A stretch of DNA of 24,462 nt. It comes from an uncultured Mollicutes bacterium (GTDB lineage Bacteria > Bacillota_I > Bacilli_A > Acholeplasmatales > Anaeroplasmataceae). The stretch spans positions 1 through 24,462 of the forward strand of contig CALCWU010000090.1 of the NCBI GenBank assembly GCA_937905855.1. Reading direction: 5' to 3'. The position numbers were made by a program, and so were the translations under genes. Positions 23,859 to 24,462 of the stretch are shown here, piece by piece; position 1 is the first letter of the stretch, and every line of letters begins with the position of its first letter. Under the pieces are notes generated by a model. It had not been told where the DNA came from and searched no databases. It worked only from the letters and a program-made list of their open reading frames with translations.

Positions 23859-24170
23859 ATGGATTTAGATAGTATTAAAAATAATATGCCTACAGATAAT
23901 ATGCTTGATGACCTAACTAATTTATTTAAGGTTTTTGGTGATGTAACAAGAGCAAAGATTTTGTATACTATAGAAAACAATGAGCTTTGTGTTACGGATA
24001 TTTGTAGCTGTCTTAATATGAGTAAATCTAGAGTATCACATCAATTAAAAATATTAAGGGATGCTCATCTTGTATGTGCTAAAAGAAAAGGTAAAGAGGT
24101 TTATTATTCTCTAGCTGATGAACATGTTTCTTTGATATTTAAATGTGCCTTAGAGCATATTAATGAATAA
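23859..24170 (+). CDS. ArsR/SmtB-family metal-sensing repressor
   Basis: 103-residue winged-helix repressor. The HTH is CVTDICSCLNMSKSRVSHQLKILRDAHLV with the wing RKGKEVYYSL. The C-terminal helix carries D-x-H-x10-H-x2-E (ADEHVSLIFKCALEHINE), exactly the spacing of the alpha-5 zinc site of SmtB (Asp, His, His, Glu). Cysteines in ELCVTDIC recall the alpha-3 site of CadC/ArsR, but the usual CxC pair is incomplete. Zn(II), Co(II) or Ni(II) sensing is therefore more likely than arsenic. The ATG at 23859 is chosen over those at 23850 and 23853 because AAAGGA (23845-23850) is 8 bp upstream of it. It is followed by the HMA gene. Confidence 0.9.
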   Translation: MDLDSIKNNMPTDNMLDDLTNLFKVFGDVTRAKILYTIENNELCVTDICSCLNMSKSRVSHQLKILRDAHLVCAKRKGKEVYYSLADEHVSLIFKCALEHINE

Positions 24171-24187
24171 CAGGAGGATAAAATAGA

Positions 24188-24397
24188 ATGAAAAAGATTT
24201 TTAAAATTGAAGTTGATTGTGCAATTTGTGCTCAAAAATGTGAGGATGCAATCAAAAAGGTTGAAGGAGTTACAGGCTGTCAAATTAATTTTATGACTCA
24301 AAAAATGACTCTTGAGGCTGATGATATTGATGATGTTATGAAAAATGTTTTAAAGGCAGCTCATAAGGTTGAGCCTGATTTTGAAATTGTTGAATAA
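24188..24397 (+). CDS. Stand-alone heavy-metal-associated (HMA) domain protein
   Basis: 69-residue ferredoxin-like metallochaperone domain. The metal loop is VDCAICAQKCE (Cys11, Cys14, extra Cys18), after the first strand and before the first helix. The DC-x2-C-A-x-K form resembles the N-terminal domains of Zn/Cd/Pb P-type ATPases more than the MxCxxC copper chaperones. The acidic stretch DDIDDV and the C-terminal PDFEIVE complete the small fold. It starts 17 bp after the ArsR stop with a CAGGAGG ribosome binding site, so it is co-transcribed with the sensor. It probably delivers metal to an efflux ATPase encoded past the window edge, where the same operator motif recurs. Confidence 0.88.
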   Translation: MKKIFKIEVDCAICAQKCEDAIKKVEGVTGCQINFMTQKMTLEADDIDDVMKNVLKAAHKVEPDFEIVE

Positions 24398-24407
24398 TAA
24401 AGCTATG

Positions 24408-24436
24408 TAGTACATTTTTAATGTACTATATATTTT
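24408..24436 (+). terminator. Hairpin after the HMA gene
   Basis: TAGTACATT (24408-24416), TTT loop, AATGTACTA (24420-24428): a perfect 9-bp stem followed by TATATATTTT, a weak T-run. Likely a leaky terminator. Confidence 0.55.
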
Positions 24437-24444
24437 AAATAACA

Positions 24445-24462
24445 GTTGAACGAATGTTCAAC
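24445..24462 (+). promoter_or_regulatory. Second ArsR-type operator at window edge
   Basis: GTTGAACGAATGTTCAAC is a perfect palindrome of 7-bp arms around GAAT, with the same outer GTTGA/TCAAC as the operator at 23807-23824 and the TGAAC-N4-GTTCA form of smt/cad operators. It probably controls a metal-transport gene beyond the window. Confidence 0.7.

Noticed and set aside
23645..23980. 111-residue minus-strand frame over the ArsR gene
   Set aside because: Most of it is antisense to a clear ArsR gene and its promoter; only the last 16 codons have a ribosome binding site.

Overview
The window is about 24.5 kb of AT-rich DNA (G+C near 30% by eye) from a low-GC Gram-positive bacterium (Bacillota), most likely a Bacilli/Erysipelotrichia/RF39-like gut-type lineage. 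The evidence is the dnaX-ybaB-recR-bofA order, an RNA polymerase delta subunit (rpoE), a CcpA-type cre site, AGGAGG-like ribosome binding sites and many TGNTATAAT promoters. The code looks standard: tryptophan is TGG, and TGA ends the response regulator exactly where the kinase begins. A bofA-like gene beside recR points to sporulating ancestry. No IS, phage, CRISPR, tRNA or rRNA was seen.

Layout. (1) 1-5114, housekeeping: dnaX (5' end cut off), ybaB/ebfC, recR, a BofA-like membrane protein, a DUF1934 (YwiB-like) protein, rpoE and a metal-dependent amidohydrolase. (2) 5288-19321, a uronate-type catabolic locus. A divergent AraC regulator carries a GH39-like C-terminal domain. Opposite it runs an operon with a CUT2-type ABC importer (fused double ATPase, two permeases, binding lipoprotein), a terminator/attenuator, an esterase, an Old-Yellow-Enzyme-type Fe-S flavoprotein reductase, mannonate dehydratase (uxuA) and a fructuronate-reductase-type dehydrogenase (uxuB). 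(3) 19980-21320, a lone AAA/DUF4143 ATPase. (4) 21543-23539, an OmpR-type two-component system. (5) 23859 to the end, an SmtB-type ArsR metal sensor and a stand-alone heavy-metal-binding (HMA) protein, with a second copy of the operator at the very edge of the window.

The most notable non-protein signal is a three-copy RNA family (5179-5289, 19379-19494, 21389-21503). Each copy sits just downstream of a stop codon behind a gapless conserved 58-bp promoter region. Each has three small hairpins, an invariant single-stranded CUCUCCC segment resembling an anti-Shine-Dalgarno seed, and a terminator whose stem is maintained by compensatory changes. I read these as trans-acting small RNAs of a family I do not recognise.

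The most notable protein signal is that the ABC ATPase has a ~180-residue charged coiled-coil insertion in its first nucleotide-binding domain, and permease 1 of the same operon has a ~218-residue N-terminal extension of the same character. The two share matching KNEY/KKEY sequence blocks, suggesting a duplicated module that links ATPase and permease in the cytoplasm. The AraC regulator's GH39 domain has Lys in place of the acid/base Glu, so it is probably a ligand sensor rather than an enzyme.

Together the locus reads as import of a uronic-acid-containing or esterified glycoside, ester removal, a reductive step, then fructuronate to mannonate to 2-keto-3-deoxygluconate, induced by the AraC/GH39 sensor and repressed through CcpA. 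Glucuronate isomerase and KDG kinase/aldolase are not in the window.
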